Positions 6,665-8,580 of a DNA stretch of 8,580 nt are shown in pieces (positions within the stretch are counted from its first letter, which is position 1; each line of letters begins with the position of its first letter). Below the pieces are notes generated by a model that worked only from the letters and a program-made list of their open reading frames with translations, had not been told where the DNA came from and ran no database searches. The translations under genes were made by a program, and so were the position numbers. Where the stretch lies: assembly GCA_013215025.1 (NCBI GenBank), contig JABSRR010000024.1, positions 1-8,580 of the forward strand, in the 5' to 3' direction. Origin of the DNA: Pseudomonadales bacterium. GTDB lineage: Bacteria > Pseudomonadota > Gammaproteobacteria > Pseudomonadales > DT-91.

Positions 6665-6854
6665 TACGCTTTCTCATTCCTTGATAAATGGACCCGCTTA
6701 CTGATTGAGCTTAAGCATAAGCTTAGCTAAATTCTTGCCGCTTCGATAGCGCAACACTATTGCAGAAAGTTTTAAATATCTCAGATCAGTCCTGCTAAAT
6801 ATGCTAAAGTAGCCGCGTTTAAAAGCCACAACCCGTGCACTATAAGGACTGATT
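6665..6854. promoter_or_regulatory. Divergent intergenic region between the barrel gene and tatT
   Basis: This 190-bp AT-rich stretch must carry promoters for both flanking genes. I see a hairpin-like inverted repeat, AGCTTA-AGCA-TAAGCT (6708-6723), that could be an operator. A weak plus-strand -10 region lies around TATGCTAAAGTAG (6798-6810) without a good -35 box. No strong sigma-70 promoter stands out on either strand, which may mean an activator is needed. The promoter assignments are tentative. Confidence 0.35.
6844..6848 (+). promoter_or_regulatory. Ribosome binding site of tatT
   Basis: AAGGA lies six bases before the ATG at 6855. It sits in ACTATAAGGACTG (6839-6851), almost the same sequence as the one in front of the YfaZ-family gene at 5063. 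Confidence 0.7.
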
Positions 6855-7715
6855 ATGCTGCGAGTGCTTCACATCTCAATGTTATTGCTAAGCCTAGCCT
6901 TACTATCAAGCTGCGGGGCAATCATAAGCAATCAAACGGAAAAGTTATCTGATAATCTATCAGCAACTATTCTAAACTTTGAAGATCCCGAGACCGTCAA
7001 AACTGCGACGCCAACCTTTTTAATTCTTATCGACAGCATTGCCAATCAAGACAGTGCCAGCGGCAAAACTCAAATGGTTGCCGCACAAATGTATGGCAGC
7101 TTTGCCGGTGCATTTGTAACTGAACCCAAGCGTCAACGTTTATTGTCGAATAAAGCCTGGGGTTATGCGCAGTCAGGCAGCTGTAAAATTGATACGCTAT
7201 TTTGTGATTTACCTCAGCTGGACAATAAGCGCTTTAACAGCATTGTTAGCGATATTCCCGACAAGCATCTAGATACCGCATATGCTTATGCTGTCGCTTG
7301 GCTGGCATATATTCAAACTAACAGTAATGATTGGACTGCACTGGCCCAATTAGCGAGAGCGCAAGTCATGCTCGAGAGAGTCGTAGAGTATGATGAAACT
7401 ATCGACAATGCAGGCCCGCATCTTTATCTCGGCGCTATTGCCGCTTCGCTACCGCCATCTCTGGGTGGCAAACCTGAACAGGCAAAATACCATTTTGACC
7501 GCGCAATTATGCTCACCGAAGGGAAGAGCCTGTTAATAAAAGTTGAGTACGCAAGACGTTATGCGCGTGGAATTTTTGACAAATCGCTACACCACCAATT
7601 ACTTTCAGACGTACTACAGTCTCCTATTAAATACGATGGCCTAACCTTAATGAATGCCTGGGCTCAAGCCGAAGCTGAACGTTTGTTAGCCACCGAAGAT
7701 GACTACTTTGATTAA
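6855..7715 (+). CDS. TatT-like TRAP transporter-associated lipoprotein (T component)
   Basis: The 286-aa protein begins with a lipoprotein signal peptide and the lipobox LSSC, giving a lipidated Cys20. Gly at +2 (no Asp) suggests sorting to the outer membrane. The mature part is mainly helical. Its segments AYAVAWLAYIQ (144-154), HLYLGAIAASLPPSLGG (189-205), KPEQAKYHFDRAIMLTEGK (206-224) and VEYARRYARG (230-239) resemble the TatT family, TPR-like proteins first described as Treponema pallidum Tp0956. These form a trimer thought to partner a TRAP-type binding protein. Cys110 and Cys117 could form a disulfide. The next gene, 14 nt downstream, encodes that kind of binding protein, which strongly supports the call. 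The family role (periplasmic scaffold or ligand conduit) is known only from structure; the substrate is unknown. Confidence 0.82.
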   Translation: MLRVLHISMLLLSLALLSSCGAIISNQTEKLSDNLSATILNFEDPETVKTATPTFLILIDSIANQDSASGKTQMVAAQMYGSFAGAFVTEPKRQRLLSNKAWGYAQSGSCKIDTLFCDLPQLDNKRFNSIVSDIPDKHLDTAYAYAVAWLAYIQTNSNDWTALAQLARAQVMLERVVEYDETIDNAGPHLYLGAIAASLPPSLGGKPEQAKYHFDRAIMLTEGKSLLIKVEYARRYARGIFDKSLHHQLLSDVLQSPIKYDGLTLMNAWAQAEAERLLATEDDYFD

Positions 7716-7729
7716 TAAGCACTGATTTA

Positions 7730-8580
7730 ATGAATAAATTTATGTTACTTATCCGCTCGATACTCCTGTCGACCCTGTTAAGCTTTTGCTTTTTTACCAA
7801 TATAGCGCTGGCTACAACATTTAAAATTGCGACTTTATCCCCAGACGGCTCGCAGTGGATGCAAATTATGCGTCAAGCCGCCACTGAGGTAAAAACCGCC
7901 ACTGACGGTAGAGTGAAGTTTCGCTTTTATCCGGGCGGAGTGATGGGCAATGATGCTGCCGTATTACGCAAAATGCGTTTAGGTCAACTGCAAGGCGCTG
8001 CAGTTCCAGGTGGCGCTTTGGCTAAATTTGCACCAGAAACGCAAATTTACAATATTCCCTTAACCTTCCGCTCGTTCGAAGAAGTCGATTTCATCCGCAG
8101 CCAGCTTGACAGTAAACTTATGGCCGCATTTGAAAATGCCGGCTTCGTTAATTTTGGTCTAGCAGAGGGCGGCTTTGCTTATTTAATGTCAAAAAAGGTA
8201 ATTGCTGACCCCGCTGACTTGAAAGAAAAAAAGGTGTGGGTTCCAGCTGACGACGCAGCCAGCCAAGCTGCTGCCAAAACCTTCGAAATAGCCCCTGTGC
8301 CGCTGGCGCTTGCCGACGTTTTAGCCAGTTTACAAACGGGACTTATCGACACGGTTACTTCATCGCCTATCGCCACTATCGCACTGCAGTGGCACACCCA
8401 GGTGACCTCAATTACCGACCTACCATTAGTGTATTTCTATGGCATTCTTACGGTTTCGGAAAAAGCGTTTAGCAAAATTTCAGCCTCTGATCAGCAGCTG
8501 GTTCGCGCCATCATGGGCAAGGCATTTGAAAAAATTGACAAACAAAACCGCATCGATAATCAGTCTGCCCTGACGGCACT
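7730..8580 (+). CDS. DctP-family TRAP transporter substrate-binding protein (right end cut)
   Basis: The open frame runs from ATG 7730 to the window edge (283 full codons; relatives are about 320-340 aa). Residues 1-28 are a signal peptide with cleavage after ALA before TTFKIATLSPDG. Typical DctP features follow: SPDGSQWMQ (37-45), TDGRVKFRFYPGGVMGNDAAVLRKM (58-82, written in parts: YPGGVMGND, VLRKMRLGQL), IYNIPLTFRSFEEVD (106-120), DLKEKKVWVP (163-172), LADVLASLQTGLIDTV (194-209) and TVSEKAFSKIS (241-251). The usual Arg in KxRVP, which binds the ligand carboxylate in most TRAP proteins, is Trp170. The usual DGQEN segment is DTVTSS. Together with TatT this fits the TatT-linked subfamily with a non-acid ligand. 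There is no good ribosome site, so translation may be coupled to tatT. Permease genes probably follow outside the window. Confidence 0.9.
   Translation, partial: MNKFMLLIRSILLSTLLSFCFFTNIALATTFKIATLSPDGSQWMQIMRQAATEVKTATDGRVKFRFYPGGVMGNDAAVLRKMRLGQLQGAAVPGGALAKFAPETQIYNIPLTFRSFEEVDFIRSQLDSKLMAAFENAGFVNFGLAEGGFAYLMSKKVIADPADLKEKKVWVPADDAASQAAAKTFEIAPVPLALADVLASLQTGLIDTVTSSPIATIALQWHTQVTSITDLPLVYFYGILTVSEKAFSKISASDQQLVRAIMGKAFEKIDKQNRIDNQSALTA

Noticed and set aside
8179..8397. A 72-codon minus-strand frame opposite the TRAP binding protein.
   Set aside because: It lies fully inside a well-supported DctP coding region on the other strand and resembles nothing known.

Overview
This 8.6 kb window looks like chromosomal DNA from a free-living, probably marine gammaproteobacterium. 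The CarB N-terminus is almost residue-for-residue like E. coli, and the window also holds a YfaZ-family outer-membrane protein, a MobA/MoaA/MoeA cluster and a TatT-type TRAP locus. The base composition is moderate (mid-to-high 40s % GC, judged by eye). I cannot name a genus. There is no phage, insertion sequence, tRNA, rRNA or CRISPR array.

Layout. (1) Positions 1-1730, minus strand: carB (3' part cut off by the window edge) preceded by carA, the two subunits of carbamoyl-phosphate synthetase. carA most likely starts at a TTG codon behind a perfect GGAGG. (2) Positions 1731-2066: a 336-bp stretch without a convincing gene. It holds a good sigma-70 promoter for carAB (TTGCCT-18-TATAAT), which implies a leader RNA of about 290 nt. 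The leader contains a 5' hairpin and a GC-rich core bounded by a long imperfect inverted repeat. (3) Positions 2067-5042, minus strand: mobA-moaA-moeA, a tight molybdenum-cofactor operon with gaps of 13 and 17 nt. (4) Positions 5063-5623, plus strand: a YfaZ-family outer-membrane protein, divergent from mobA. (5) Positions 5624-6664, minus strand: an unrecognised secreted, probable beta-barrel protein whose stop codon abuts the YfaZ stop. (6) Positions 6855-8580, plus strand: a TatT-like lipoprotein followed 14 nt later by a DctP-family TRAP substrate-binding protein that runs off the right edge. The permease genes would be expected beyond it.

How they work together. carAB supplies carbamoyl phosphate for arginine and pyrimidines. 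mobA/moaA/moeA cover the first step of cofactor synthesis (MoaA), molybdate insertion (MoeA) and nucleotide attachment (MobA); the other Moco genes are not here. The right half is an envelope region: two candidate outer-membrane barrels lie beside a TatT/TRAP uptake locus. Its binding protein has Trp where DctP proteins usually carry the carboxylate-binding Arg, so the ligand is probably not an ordinary organic acid.

The two most interesting items are the structured carAB leader and the atypical TatT-TRAP locus with its neighbouring barrel proteins. Both are hypotheses from sequence reading alone.
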